Source of the DNA: Mariniphaga sp041687215
GTDB lineage: Bacteria > Bacteroidota > Bacteroidia > Bacteroidales > Prolixibacteraceae
Direction of reading: 5' to 3'
Assembly (NCBI RefSeq): GCF_041687215.1
Contig: NZ_JAWLCI010000008.1
Coordinates: 1 to 64,000, forward strand
Length of the DNA stretch: 64,000 nt
The translations under genes were made by a program, and so were the position numbers. The notes beneath the pieces were generated by a model, which ran no database searches, was not told the DNA's origin, and saw only the letters and a program-made list of their open reading frames with translations. This document shows, piece after piece, positions 1 through 7,865 of the stretch (position 1 is its first letter; each line of letters opens with the position of its first letter).

Positions 1-16
1 TCTTAAAAAATATCGG

Positions 17-98
17 GGGGAGATACCGAAGCGGTCAAACGGGGCAGACTGTAAATCTGTTGGCAGTGCCTTCGGAGGTTCGAATCCTCCTCTCCCCA
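17..98 (+). tRNA. tRNA-Tyr (anticodon GTA)
   Basis: A cloverleaf of 82 nt can be folded by eye. The acceptor stem GGGGAGA (17-23) pairs with TCTCCCC (91-97). The anticodon stem encloses loop CTGTAAA with anticodon GTA at 51-53. The long variable arm (class II tRNA) and the TTCGAAT T-loop fit tRNA-Tyr. The 3' CCA is not encoded in full: A98 is followed by CA. A terminator-like hairpin follows directly. Confidence 0.95.
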
Positions 99-103
99 CA
101 TTT

Positions 104-145
104 AAAGGGTTAAGTTGTTTAATGTCAGCTTAATCCTTTTTTTTT
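104..145 (+). terminator. Rho-independent terminator after tRNA-Tyr
   Basis: AAAGGGTTAAG and CTTAATCCTTT form an 11-bp stem with one G-T pair, followed by a run of nine T. It lies 6 nt after the tRNA end, so it probably ends that transcript. Confidence 0.7.
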
Positions 146-390
146 ATTTCCCTTTTTTGTCCCTGACATCCTTCAGAAAATATCATTTTTTGGGAATTGA
201 TTTATTCTCGTAAAAAAAATTATCATTTTAATCAAAATCAAATAAAAATGATGTAAATTGTATTACCATTAAGTTTACTGAAATATAACTATTTATATCC
301 GTTTAAAAATATAGCCGAAAGGTTTATAGCACTTGTAAGGAAAATACCGAAAATCCTTTAAAGAGTAGGTGTCATTTTAATTAAAACGTT

Positions 391-741
391 ATGGCAATAA
401 AAACTTTTCAAGTAACTACTTATGAGGTAGGTTTGGGATTTAAAAACACAGCCACGTGGGAAGGGGTTCAGATTCTTATCCAGGGACATTTGGTTTGTCA
501 TAGTGCCGACGGTTTCCGCTTTATAGTGTATGGTCTTCATCCTGCCAGTAAAGTGCCAAACCCAGTGTATATTGAAGCCAATAAGGTTGGTGCAATTTTT
601 ATTCCATTTGGAGAATTACATAACTATATTGAGCTGGTAAGAAACGAAAAGCCAATCTATGTTTACCTGAACTCGGCAAATCCTGGCTGGAACAGTATTC
701 GAACATCAAAAGAACCTGTTGGTGAGCAGGAAGGCGTTTAA
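391..741 (+). CDS. Hypothetical protein, 116 aa
   Basis: Small soluble protein with no signal peptide or membrane segment. I do not recognise the family. The chain is rich in aromatic residues and beta-prone stretches (residues 5-80), which suggests a compact beta-rich fold. The last 15 residues (SKEPVGEQEGV end) look like a flexible tail. The ATG at 391 follows an AT-rich leader with no Shine-Dalgarno sequence, as is usual in this phylum. A strong terminator begins 5 nt after the stop, so the gene is probably a single-gene transcript. It is separated from the tRNA by about 290 nt in which I see only the tRNA terminator. Coding status rests on the clean reading frame, codon use like its neighbours and the terminator placement. 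Confidence 0.75.
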   Translation: MAIKTFQVTTYEVGLGFKNTATWEGVQILIQGHLVCHSADGFRFIVYGLHPASKVPNPVYIEANKVGAIFIPFGELHNYIELVRNEKPIYVYLNSANPGWNSIRTSKEPVGEQEGV

Positions 742-746
742 AGAAC

Positions 747-792
747 AAACATTCTTGCAGGGTATTCAGAGCCTGCAAGGATGTTTTTTTTT
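747..792 (+). terminator. Rho-independent terminator
   Basis: ACATTCTTGCAGG pairs with CCTGCAAGGATGT around a short loop, followed by nine T. It sits just after the stop codon at 741 and also insulates the convergent DUF190 gene. Confidence 0.85.
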
Positions 793-849
793 ATGCACAA
801 ATATGCAGTTGAATTGAAATTTATCCGAAAAAATTTTGGTTTTAACCGT

Positions 850-1215
850 TTATGTTTTAACCGTATATTTTTCACCAACCTTATAACGTAATACATCTAA
901 TTCCTGAAATGTAATCAACCCGCCTTTTTTGCTTTGGTCCATTAATTCGTTTATACGCGTAGTAAACTCATCCAGTTTTTCAATGGTATCCACAATTTCA
1001 ATGGCAACCGGTAAATCGCCCGACAAGGCAAAAATTTTCATGGTGTGCACCGAATGACTGGCGCCAAACGACATGATGCCTTTGAAAACGGTTGCACCTG
1101 CCATGCCGGCTTTTCGCGCTTCAAAAACAATTTCTTCAAACAACGGGCGGCCATGAACTTTGTCTGACTCGCCCACATAAATTTTTAACATTCCTGCTCT
1201 GCCTTCTATTTTCAT
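850..1215 (-). CDS. DUF190 family protein, CrcB partner
   Basis: 121-residue cytosolic DUF190 protein. The family signature is clear: KIYVGESDKVHGRPLFEEIV near the N-terminus, then AGATVFKGIMSFGAS, then the LPVAIEIVDT strand. DUF190 proteins are PII-like small alpha/beta proteins that often sit beside the fluoride exporter CrcB/FluC; their exact role is not established. A longer frame begins at 1320, but those extra 35 residues lie inside crcB and do not resemble the family, so I place the start at ATG 1215. The gene follows crcB after 11 nt and is probably co-transcribed with it. Its 3' end faces the terminator of the upstream plus-strand gene. Confidence 0.85.
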   Translation of the reverse strand: MKIEGRAGMLKIYVGESDKVHGRPLFEEIVFEARKAGMAGATVFKGIMSFGASHSVHTMKIFALSGDLPVAIEIVDTIEKLDEFTTRINELMDQSKKGGLITFQELDVLRYKVGEKYTVKT

Positions 1216-1226
1216 GGTTTTCGGTT

Positions 1227-1607
1227 TTAAAAAATTAAACGAATAAGAATAATTCCCAAATAAACAGCTAAAATTCCTAAGAATAAGTTTCCTCCAGTAT
1301 TCAGAAAAAGCGAACTCCATGCCTTTTCGTTAATCATGGTAAAGTTGTTGTAGGCAAACGCTGAAAATGTTGTAAACCCGCCACAAACGCCTACTGCCAG
1401 AAAAATTCGCCATTCAGCGCTCATCAGGTTGCCTTTTTCGGCAAGTGCAAAAACTATCCCGATAATAAAACTCCCGGCAACGTTCGCAATTAGTGTTCCC
1501 CACGGAAAGGTGCTTGTGAGGCTTTTTTCCATGTAATACTGCACCAGGTAGCGCATTACACTTCCAATAAATCCACCGCTTCCTATCAATAATATTGTTC
1601 GCAACAT
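1227..1607 (-). CDS. crcB: Fluoride efflux channel CrcB/FluC
   Basis: 126-residue inner-membrane protein with four predicted transmembrane helices, the usual size for FluC channels that export fluoride as an antiparallel dimer. Family motifs are visible: GGFIGSVMRY near the start, GTLIANVAGSFIIGI in helix 2, and GVCGGFTTFSAFAYN in helix 3, which holds the conserved Phe/Thr/Ser residues that line the pore. It is first in a two-gene minus-strand unit with the DUF190 gene and is divergent from dacB. The gap to dacB is too short for a fluoride riboswitch, and I see no such motif. Confidence 0.93.
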   Translation of the reverse strand: MLRTILLIGSGGFIGSVMRYLVQYYMEKSLTSTFPWGTLIANVAGSFIIGIVFALAEKGNLMSAEWRIFLAVGVCGGFTTFSAFAYNNFTMINEKAWSSLFLNTGGNLFLGILAVYLGIILIRLIF

Positions 1608-1637
1608 CTGAATGTTTTTAGTTTTCCTGCAATCTGT

Positions 1638-1645
1638 TATTTTTG
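1638..1645 (+). promoter_or_regulatory. Candidate -7 box (TATTTTTG) of dacB
   Basis: TATTTTTG matches the Bacteroidota -7 consensus TAnnTTTG exactly. The -33 position has TTT rather than TTG. If it is used, transcription would begin near 1652, downstream of the ATG at 1647. That favours the internal ATG at 1665 as the real dacB start. Confidence 0.4.
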
Positions 1646-1664
1646 AATGCTAAAAATAGCAAAA

Positions 1665-3107
1665 ATGAAGGTACGGTATTTTTTGGTTTTCGCATTTCTT
1701 CTTTTTAGTACAATTTTATTTGGGCAATCAGCATTTGAATTACAATTGCAGCGATTTACTGAGCTCCCTGAATACAGGAATGCGTTGATTGGAATTCATG
1801 TGGCAGATTTGGAAACAGGAAATACCGTATTTGAAACAAACTCCGGTAAATTATTCATTCCGGCATCGGTACTGAAATTAGTTACAACTGCTTCGGCATT
1901 GGAAATTTTAGGGCCGGAATACCGGTTTAAAACGAATGTCGGATATTCCGGAAAAATTGTAAACGGAACATTGCATGGCAATTTAATTGTTGTTGGTGGG
2001 GGTGACCCCGCTCTTGGTTCGGAATATTTCAAAGATCATTATTTTGCACCCCATTTTTTGGAATCCTGGGTTCAGCAAATCAGAGCTGCCGGTATAAAGC
2101 GGATTCAGGGAAATCTGATTCTCAACGGTTCTCTTTACGATTCAGAAAAAATTCCAACCACCTGGATTTGGGAAGACATGGGAAATTATTACGGTGCCGG
2201 GACCAGTGCATTAACTGTTTATGACAACCAGTTCCGAATAAGTTTTCGATCACCGGCAATAGCCGGCTTGCCAACAGAAATCATTTCTGTTTATCCCAAA
2301 GTGGCCGGCATGAGTTTTCAAAATGAAGTTTTGTCTTCTGATATTAACAGCGATCAGGCTTATGTGTTTGGCAGTCCTATTGATAGGAACCGGGTAATAC
2401 GCGGAACCATTCCCAAAAACCGGAGAGCTTTTACCATTAAAGCCTCTAACCCGTTTCCCGAGAATCTGCTGGCCGATGATTTTTTGAAACATCTGGCAAA
2501 TGAAGGGGTTTTTCTCAATGGGCAAATTGTTTTTAACCGGGAGGATAATTCAGGATTTAATCAGATTTATTTAACTGAATCTCCAACACTTGCCGAAATT
2601 GTAAAAGTGCTCAATTATGAAAGTGTAAATCTGTTTGCTGAGCATTTGGTAAAACAAATTGCTGCTGAAAAGACCGGGGTTGGAACCCGTGAAACAGGAT
2701 TGAAAATTATTGAAGAGTTTTGGGAAAAAGAAGGTTTGGACATCCGGCAGCTTTTTATGGAAGATGGCAGCGGGTTGTCACATTTCAACGCAGTTTCACC
2801 TGCATTTCTAACTTCGGTTCTTCAAAAAATGGCAAATGCGAGCAAAAATTCGTTCAGTTTTACAGAATCGCTGCCAACAGCAGGGCAGGGGACGCTGAAC
2901 CATTTCAGTGCTCAAAATTTCCCGGAAAAATCACTTGTTGCAAAAAGCGGTTCCATGTCCCGGGTGCGTTGTTATGCCGGTTTTATTCATTCAAAATCAG
3001 GTAAAAACCTTACTTTTTGCATCATGGCTAATCATTTTTCAGGTTCCCTTCAAAAACTCATTTCTGAAATGGAAAATCTTCTTTTGGCCATTCGGGAAAA
3101 TTATTAA
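1665..3107 (+). CDS. dacB: D-alanyl-D-alanine carboxypeptidase/endopeptidase (PBP4 type)
   Basis: Serine-type peptidoglycan hydrolase of peptidase family S13, 480 aa from the chosen start. It has a signal peptide (MKVRYFLVFAFLLF, cleaved near FGQ), so it acts in the periplasm. All three penicillin-binding motifs are present: S68-V-L-K71 with the nucleophile Ser, S320-V-N322 and K427-S-G429. The wide spacing between the first two motifs fits the inserted domains of PBP4/DacB. The family trims the pentapeptide stem and opens cross-links. An in-frame ATG at 1647 would add six residues, but it lies ahead of the signal peptide and of the likely transcription start. The gene is divergent from crcB and separated by 287 nt from the eCIS locus, to which it has no evident functional link. 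Confidence 0.93.
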   Translation: MKVRYFLVFAFLLFSTILFGQSAFELQLQRFTELPEYRNALIGIHVADLETGNTVFETNSGKLFIPASVLKLVTTASALEILGPEYRFKTNVGYSGKIVNGTLHGNLIVVGGGDPALGSEYFKDHYFAPHFLESWVQQIRAAGIKRIQGNLILNGSLYDSEKIPTTWIWEDMGNYYGAGTSALTVYDNQFRISFRSPAIAGLPTEIISVYPKVAGMSFQNEVLSSDINSDQAYVFGSPIDRNRVIRGTIPKNRRAFTIKASNPFPENLLADDFLKHLANEGVFLNGQIVFNREDNSGFNQIYLTESPTLAEIVKVLNYESVNLFAEHLVKQIAAEKTGVGTRETGLKIIEEFWEKEGLDIRQLFMEDGSGLSHFNAVSPAFLTSVLQKMANASKNSFSFTESLPTAGQGTLNHFSAQNFPEKSLVAKSGSMSRVRCYAGFIHSKSGKNLTFCIMANHFSGSLQKLISEMENLLLAIRENY

Positions 3108-3263
3108 CTCAATGTAAGTATCTGTTATTTAGCTTGTAATAATTTTTCTTGAAATTTTTTCAGTAAATCATTGACTTGAATTATTTCTTGCCGTAACTTG
3201 CATAGCAAGACCATTAAGTCGTATGAAACCATTTAAAAGGTAAATACGCACAAAACCATTAAG

Positions 3264-3293
3264 TTGAAAAAATAAATCAGAGTAATTCATTTG
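3264..3293 (+). promoter_or_regulatory. Candidate promoter of the eCIS operon
   Basis: TTG (3264-3266), exactly 19 nt, then TTCATTTG (3286-3293), which differs from TAnnTTTG at one base. This matches the Bacteroidota housekeeping promoter layout. Transcription would begin near 3300, leaving a leader of about 95 nt before the first eCIS gene. It is the best promoter-like site in the 287-nt gap at 3108-3394, in which I see no gene. Confidence 0.45.
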
Positions 3294-3394
3294 CACAATG
3301 AAAGTTTAAGGTTATAGAAGATAAAAAGGTCTTAAATTTACTGATTAAAATTGGGCGAATTAAGTTATTAATACGGAAGATTAAGCGAAAATAG

Positions 3395-3991
3395 ATGATT
3401 TACGAGACACTCCAGATTATAAAGGAACAACTTGAAAATTATTTTTCAGATATAGGTCTGGGAAAAATAATTGTTCTTGAAAACATTGCCCTTTGGGAAT
3501 CGGGAAGTGACGATGCTACCCGTGTTGATGACAAGGTTGTTGTTTCATTATTGAAACTTGAAGAGGAAGTGGTATTGAGAAACACTCCACATTTTAAGGT
3601 AAAGGATACGAAAACCGAATATAAAAATCCACCTGTTCACCTGAATCTTTATCTTTTAATTGCTGCCAACTGCGACACTTACGATAAGTCGCTCAGGAGT
3701 ATTTCGAAGGTGATTGAATTTTTTCAGGGAAAAAAAGTGTTCACATCGGCAAATACGGTCTATAACCGTACAAATGTGGCATTCGATGTACTTGACCATT
3801 TCAAATTCATTTTGGAGTTATACACTCCAACTTTTGAAGAACTTAATAATGTATGGGGTACTCTGGGAGGCAGACAATTGCCTTCGGTTATTTACAAAGT
3901 TCAGCTCATTCAAATTGAGCGCGATAAAAAACTGGCTGCATCCGAAGTTATTACACACATTGGCGGAACCCTAAATGATTTGAAACAATGA
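3395..3991 (+). CDS. eCIS tube-end protein, DUF4255 family (Afp16/Pvc16-like)
   Basis: 198-residue cytosolic protein of the DUF4255 family. In AFP/PVC-type particles these proteins (Afp16/Pvc16) sit at the far end of the tube and stop its growth. Family-like features are the N-terminal helix MIYETLQIIKEQLENYF, the conserved central strand PPVHLNLYLLIAANC, and the late segment LNNVWGTLGGRQLPSVIYK. Length is normal for the family. It opens the eCIS operon, about 95 nt after a candidate promoter, and its stop overlaps the next gene by 4 nt (ATGA), suggesting coupled translation. Function is by family; placement at the tube end is inferred from relatives. Confidence 0.85.
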   Translation: MIYETLQIIKEQLENYFSDIGLGKIIVLENIALWESGSDDATRVDDKVVVSLLKLEEEVVLRNTPHFKVKDTKTEYKNPPVHLNLYLLIAANCDTYDKSLRSISKVIEFFQGKKVFTSANTVYNRTNVAFDVLDHFKFILELYTPTFEELNNVWGTLGGRQLPSVIYKVQLIQIERDKKLAASEVITHIGGTLNDLKQ

Positions 3992-4863
3992 GCTATTCTA
4001 TTCAATATAAAGAACTTTTCGGGGTGAAAATTCTTCACCGCTACTTTCTTGATAAGGGTTCGGTTGAATTCAGAACCATGAACGAAACAGAAAAAGTGAA
4101 GCAACTTAATAATTACAATTTTCAGGGTGTTGTAAAAATTGTACCAACAAAAGAAACAGTTCAAAATTTAAACGGACACAACCTGGTTTTTAAAACACTG
4201 GATTCAGGTTTTACCGTTTGGTCAAAGGTCTCTGAGTCAGATGACAGTGAGCCATTTATTTCGCTGGATGATGATTTGAATTTTACTTTTCTGATTCAAA
4301 TTAAGGATTCGGTTTTTTACAATTACACCGACCTGCAATTGGAAAACGCCGGGAAATTGTACTATTTGTCAAATAAAGGACTTGATTCCGAACCGAATAA
4401 CTTTCCCCTGCTGGATAAATCCGGCGGCAATTTTCATGTAGATGAAGATTTTATTCTTTCCGCAGAAGGGGAAAAAGTAGAAAAAGCGTCATTAAATGCA
4501 GGTGAAAAAGAAAGACTTTTAGGCCTTATCCGTATTTACATGAAAGGCGATAATAGTTCGCTGAATTTGACAAATGCACAGGGCAAAATCCCGTCTTCTG
4601 CAAAAATTTTTGAAGTGGTGTTTAAAAACCGAAGCACCATCTGGCGGTACCTTTTCGACTCCAATCAGCAGGTTACCGGAGGCGACGATGTAAAAAGAGA
4701 GAATGGAAATTCAAAAGTTTTGATTACGAAAAATGAGCATCCGCTAACCAAATCGGGTTTTATTTCCGTTGAACTGGGCGGCGTTGAACTGCCCAATCCG
4801 GGCGTGGCTTTAATTAAACCTGATGCGGCAAATAACAAAATATTTTCTGAAATATACATGTAA
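3988..4863 (+). CDS. Unknown eCIS-locus protein, 291 aa
   Basis: I do not recognise the family. The protein has no signal peptide or membrane helix. Residues 1-110 are rich in beta strands with several Asp/Glu patches; residues 115-200 contain a hinge and a charged helix (ending GEKERLLGLIRIYMKGD); the last 90 residues are beta-rich again with SGFISVELGGVELPNPG. Its position between the tube-end protein and the sheath, with a 4-nt overlap to the first and 19 nt to the second, suggests a structural or assembly role. A cap, sheath-end or adaptor protein of the Bacteroidota type of eCIS is possible but unproven. AFP and PVC operons do not show an obvious counterpart at this place. Confidence 0.6.
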   Translation: MSYSIQYKELFGVKILHRYFLDKGSVEFRTMNETEKVKQLNNYNFQGVVKIVPTKETVQNLNGHNLVFKTLDSGFTVWSKVSESDDSEPFISLDDDLNFTFLIQIKDSVFYNYTDLQLENAGKLYYLSNKGLDSEPNNFPLLDKSGGNFHVDEDFILSAEGEKVEKASLNAGEKERLLGLIRIYMKGDNSSLNLTNAQGKIPSSAKIFEVVFKNRSTIWRYLFDSNQQVTGGDDVKRENGNSKVLITKNEHPLTKSGFISVELGGVELPNPGVALIKPDAANNKIFSEIYM

Positions 4864-4882
4864 CATTAAAATCCAATGAATT

Positions 4883-6802
4883 ATGGCAACAGCTTACAAA
4901 ACACCAGGCGTTTACGTTGAGGAAATTTCCAAATTTCCGCCTTCGGTAGCGCAAGTTGAAACTGCCATCCCGGCCTTTGTGGGCTACACGGAACAGGCAG
5001 TTGTCGATGGCGTGGATTACCATGCCGAAAGTATTATCAAACCCATTAAAATCGGCTCCTTGCCCGATTACGAATTCTTTTTCGGCGGGGCGCCCGATCC
5101 TACAACTATTGAGATTGAACTAAACCCGGACAACACAGTGAAAAAAACTGTGGTGAACGGTGTCAATCTGCTTTACGATTCGGTACGAATGTTTTATTCA
5201 AACGGCGGCGGCGATTGTTTTATCGTTTCCGTTGGAGGGTACAACGACGAAGCTTCTGATGTGGATAAACAGGAATTGCTGGACGGGCTTGCTTCGCTCG
5301 AAAAAATGGATCTGCCAACTTTACTTGTTGTTCCCGAATCGGTTCACCTTGATGTGGCGAATGCTGCTGAAGTGCACGTTGCTATGCTGGCCCAATGCAA
5401 CAAACTGCAAGACCGTTTTGCCGTGCTCGACATTGTTGACGGCGACGAGGAAATCACACCGTCTGCTGATCCGGTTTCCGATTTCAGAAACAACGTGGGC
5501 ATGAATTTCCTGAAATACGGAGCAGCCTATTATCCGTGGCTTAAAACCACCTTGTCTTACAAAATCGATTACGATGCCATTGTAAATGGTGATTTTACCC
5601 AAAATGGAAGTCCGGTAGGTGATATTAAATCATTATTTAACAGTGAAATTGTTGATTCCATTGACAATATGGATGCTGATATTGCAACCAAATCAACACT
5701 GGTTGCCCCAACTGCTGGAACAATTAATAACCGTGGATTGCTTCAGACTTATGCCACCGAATTGTACAATTATTTTAAAAGCTATTTCGATTTGACATTT
5801 ACCAGCGATACTGCCAGCAATTCGGCAGAAAGCATTCATGAAAAGCAGGTTAAAGCCGACTCAAAATTCCATAACCTTTTAAAAATACTGTACGATTACA
5901 ATTTTTACAGTCAGGCAGCAGAAAGCGATGCAGCACTGGAATCGCCGGCATGGGACAATCCTTTAATTTCTGATGACTTTACAACGGATTTCAGTCCATT
6001 GACGTTTTCCGATCCAGCAGATCATAAAAATGATATTTATGTCACTCCTTCAACGGCATTGAGTGCAGCACCTTATTTTAAAGCTTTATTTGGAAAAGCT
6101 GAAAAACTTGTTGCTGATTTTTATGCTGAACTGGAGGCTGTAAGAAAAAGCAGAACGGACAATTTGCAGGAAGTGGATGCTGTTTATAAAGGAATTGTAA
6201 ATGCAATCGGGAAACAGGGAGTGGTTTTACCGCCCAGTGGAGCCGTAGTTGGGATTTATGCCATGGTTGACCGCGAGCGCGGAGTTTGGAAAGCTCCTGC
6301 AAATGTTAGTATCACAGCCGTTAAGGCTCCAGTGGTTAATGTAACACACGAAGATCAGGAAAGTCTGAATGTGGATACCGAAGCTGGAAAATCAGTAAAT
6401 GCTATCCGCGCTTTTACCGGAAAAGGAACACTGGTTTGGGGCGCCCGCACGCTTGCCGGAAACGACAACGAATGGCGTTATGTTCCTGTACGCAGGTTTT
6501 TTAACATGGTGGAAGAATCGGTTAAAAAAGCTACTTCCCAGTTTGTATTCGAACCAAACGATGCCAACACATGGGTGAAAGTGAGGGCAATGATTGAAAA
6601 CTTCCTGACTTTGCAGTGGCGGGCAGGTGCGCTGGCCGGAGCCAAACAGGAACAGGCATTTTATGTGCGGGTTGGCCTGGGACAAACCATGACTGCCGAA
6701 GACATTCTTAACGGCTACATGAATGTTGAAATCGGAATGGCAGTGGTTCGTCCGGCTGAATTCATCATCCTGAAATTTTCTCACAAAATGCAGGAATCCT
6801 AA
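4883..6802 (+). CDS. eCIS contractile sheath protein
   Basis: 639-residue tail sheath protein (phage tail sheath family; AFP2-4/PVC2-4 relatives). The start ATAYKTPGVYVEEISKFPP is the typical N-terminal extension that links neighbouring sheath subunits. The C-terminal 200 residues carry the conserved domain, with GTLVWGARTLAGNDNEWRYV and VPVRRFFNMVEESVKKAT, ending in the linker strand EFIILKFSHKMQES. The middle (about residues 190-420) is a long variable, surface-exposed insert, making it larger than many sheath proteins. AFP and PVC encode three sheath paralogues; only one is seen here. Subunits form the outer helix that contracts to drive the inner tube. It is followed after 32 nt by the first tube gene. 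Confidence 0.95.
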   Translation: MATAYKTPGVYVEEISKFPPSVAQVETAIPAFVGYTEQAVVDGVDYHAESIIKPIKIGSLPDYEFFFGGAPDPTTIEIELNPDNTVKKTVVNGVNLLYDSVRMFYSNGGGDCFIVSVGGYNDEASDVDKQELLDGLASLEKMDLPTLLVVPESVHLDVANAAEVHVAMLAQCNKLQDRFAVLDIVDGDEEITPSADPVSDFRNNVGMNFLKYGAAYYPWLKTTLSYKIDYDAIVNGDFTQNGSPVGDIKSLFNSEIVDSIDNMDADIATKSTLVAPTAGTINNRGLLQTYATELYNYFKSYFDLTFTSDTASNSAESIHEKQVKADSKFHNLLKILYDYNFYSQAAESDAALESPAWDNPLISDDFTTDFSPLTFSDPADHKNDIYVTPSTALSAAPYFKALFGKAEKLVADFYAELEAVRKSRTDNLQEVDAVYKGIVNAIGKQGVVLPPSGAVVGIYAMVDRERGVWKAPANVSITAVKAPVVNVTHEDQESLNVDTEAGKSVNAIRAFTGKGTLVWGARTLAGNDNEWRYVPVRRFFNMVEESVKKATSQFVFEPNDANTWVKVRAMIENFLTLQWRAGALAGAKQEQAFYVRVGLGQTMTAEDILNGYMNVEIGMAVVRPAEFIILKFSHKMQES

Positions 6803-6834
6803 TCAATTAATGTAAACTATTAAAACAATAAATT

Positions 6835-7269
6835 ATGGCAACAGCATATCCATTGGTTAAGTTTCATTTCCAGGTGGAGTGGAGCGGAACAAAAATCGGG
6901 TTCACTGAAGTGTCGGGGTTGGATGTTGAAAGCGAAGTTGTGGAATACCGCGACGGAGCCAGCCCTGAGTATTCAAAAATTAAGATGCCCGGAATGCAAA
7001 AATACAGCAACATTACGCTGAAACGGGGCACATTTGCTACCGACAACGAGTTTTTTAACTGGTGGAATACCGTAAAACTCAATACCATAGAGCGGCGCGA
7101 TATTACTATCAGTTTGCTGAACGAAGAACATGAACCGGTTATTACCTGGAAAGTGAAAAATGCCTGGCCGGCCAAAGTACAATCAACCGATTTAAAGGCC
7201 GACGGCAACGAAGTGGCCATCGAAAGCATGGAAATCGTTCACGAAGGTTTAACTATTCAAAATGAATAA
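6835..7269 (+). CDS. eCIS inner tube protein 1 (T4 gp19 family)
   Basis: 144-residue phage T4 gp19-like tube protein (Afp1/Pvc1 type). It shows the usual order: PLVKFHFQVEW, GFTEVSGLDVESEVVEYRDG, then the central strand LKRGTFATDNEFFNWWNTV, and ITISLLNEEHEPVITWKVKNAWP near the end. Hexameric rings of this protein stack to form the rigid tube inside the sheath. Length is standard. It lies 32 nt after the sheath gene and 2 nt before a second tube gene with which it shares the SLLNEEHEP segment, pointing to an old duplication. Confidence 0.95.
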   Translation: MATAYPLVKFHFQVEWSGTKIGFTEVSGLDVESEVVEYRDGASPEYSKIKMPGMQKYSNITLKRGTFATDNEFFNWWNTVKLNTIERRDITISLLNEEHEPVITWKVKNAWPAKVQSTDLKADGNEVAIESMEIVHEGLTIQNE

Positions 7270-7271
7270 TA

Positions 7272-7703
7272 ATGGCTAACTACTATCCTCCGTTAGGCTA
7301 TCATTTCAGGGTTGAATTCAACAATATCAAAGGCGAATTTCAATTCCAGTCGGTGGCAGGTTTGAACATTGAACTCGAAACCGAACAGATAGCCGAAGGG
7401 GGTGAAAACAGGTTTAAGCATAAATTGCCGGTACGCACCAAGTTTCCGAATTTGGTGCTGAAACGCGGTGTACTCGTAAATTCCGATTTGATTAAATGGT
7501 GCAGAGACGCTGTGGAAGGATTTGATATTATGCCTACAGACCTCACCATCAGTCTGTTGAATGAAGAACACGAACCGCTGATAACCTGGAATGTAGTACA
7601 CGCCTGGCCGGTAAAATGGGCAGTTGGCGATTTGAATGCAGAGGAAAGCAAAATTGCCATCGAAACCATCGAGCTGGTTTACAACTATTTTAATATTCAG
7701 TAA
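7272..7703 (+). CDS. eCIS inner tube protein 2 (T4 gp19 family, tube initiator)
   Basis: 143-residue paralogue of the preceding tube protein, with the same fold pattern: YHFRVEFNNIKGEFQFQSV, the GLNIELETEQIAEGGENRF segment, LKRGVLVNSDLIKWCRDAV and SLLNEEHEPLITWNVVHAWP. In AFP and PVC the second gp19 paralogue (Afp5/Pvc5) forms the layer that joins the tube to the spike complex. By position and divergence this is the likely counterpart, although which copy builds the shaft is inferred. It starts 2 nt after the first tube gene and ends 2 nt before the small DUF5908-like gene. Confidence 0.93.
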   Translation: MANYYPPLGYHFRVEFNNIKGEFQFQSVAGLNIELETEQIAEGGENRFKHKLPVRTKFPNLVLKRGVLVNSDLIKWCRDAVEGFDIMPTDLTISLLNEEHEPLITWNVVHAWPVKWAVGDLNAEESKIAIETIELVYNYFNIQ

Positions 7704-7705
7704 AA

Positions 7706-7864
7706 ATGCCCATCGAAATTAAAGAGTTGCACATCAAAATTAATGTGGATGAAAAGCCGCGTTCCCAAAATCCTGAAAAAATAAAACGGAGCGAACGCGA
7801 TGATTTGATTGCAGCTTGCGTGGAGCAGGTACTTGAAATCCTTTCAAAAAAGGAGGAGCGGTAA
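7706..7864 (+). CDS. DUF5908-like small eCIS protein, 52 aa
   Basis: A 52-residue reading frame (MPIEIKELHIKINVDE start) fits exactly between tube gene 2 and the LysM gene, with 2 nt before it and 1 nt after it. The opening MPIEIKELHIKI followed by a charged stretch and a C-terminal amphipathic helix (LIAACVEQVLEILSKKEER) resembles the DUF5908 family found at this spot in Bacteroidota eCIS loci. The role is unknown; tail chaperone or hub cofactor are guesses. The tight packing and its conserved place argue that it is real. Its 3' end carries AAGGAGGAG, which can serve as ribosome binding site for the next gene. Confidence 0.75.
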   Translation: MPIEIKELHIKINVDEKPRSQNPEKIKRSERDDLIAACVEQVLEILSKKEER

Positions 7865-7865
7865 A

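Noticed and set aside
1608..1664. Fluoride riboswitch upstream of crcB
   Set aside because: The gap is very short and the conserved crcB-motif folding pattern is not seen.
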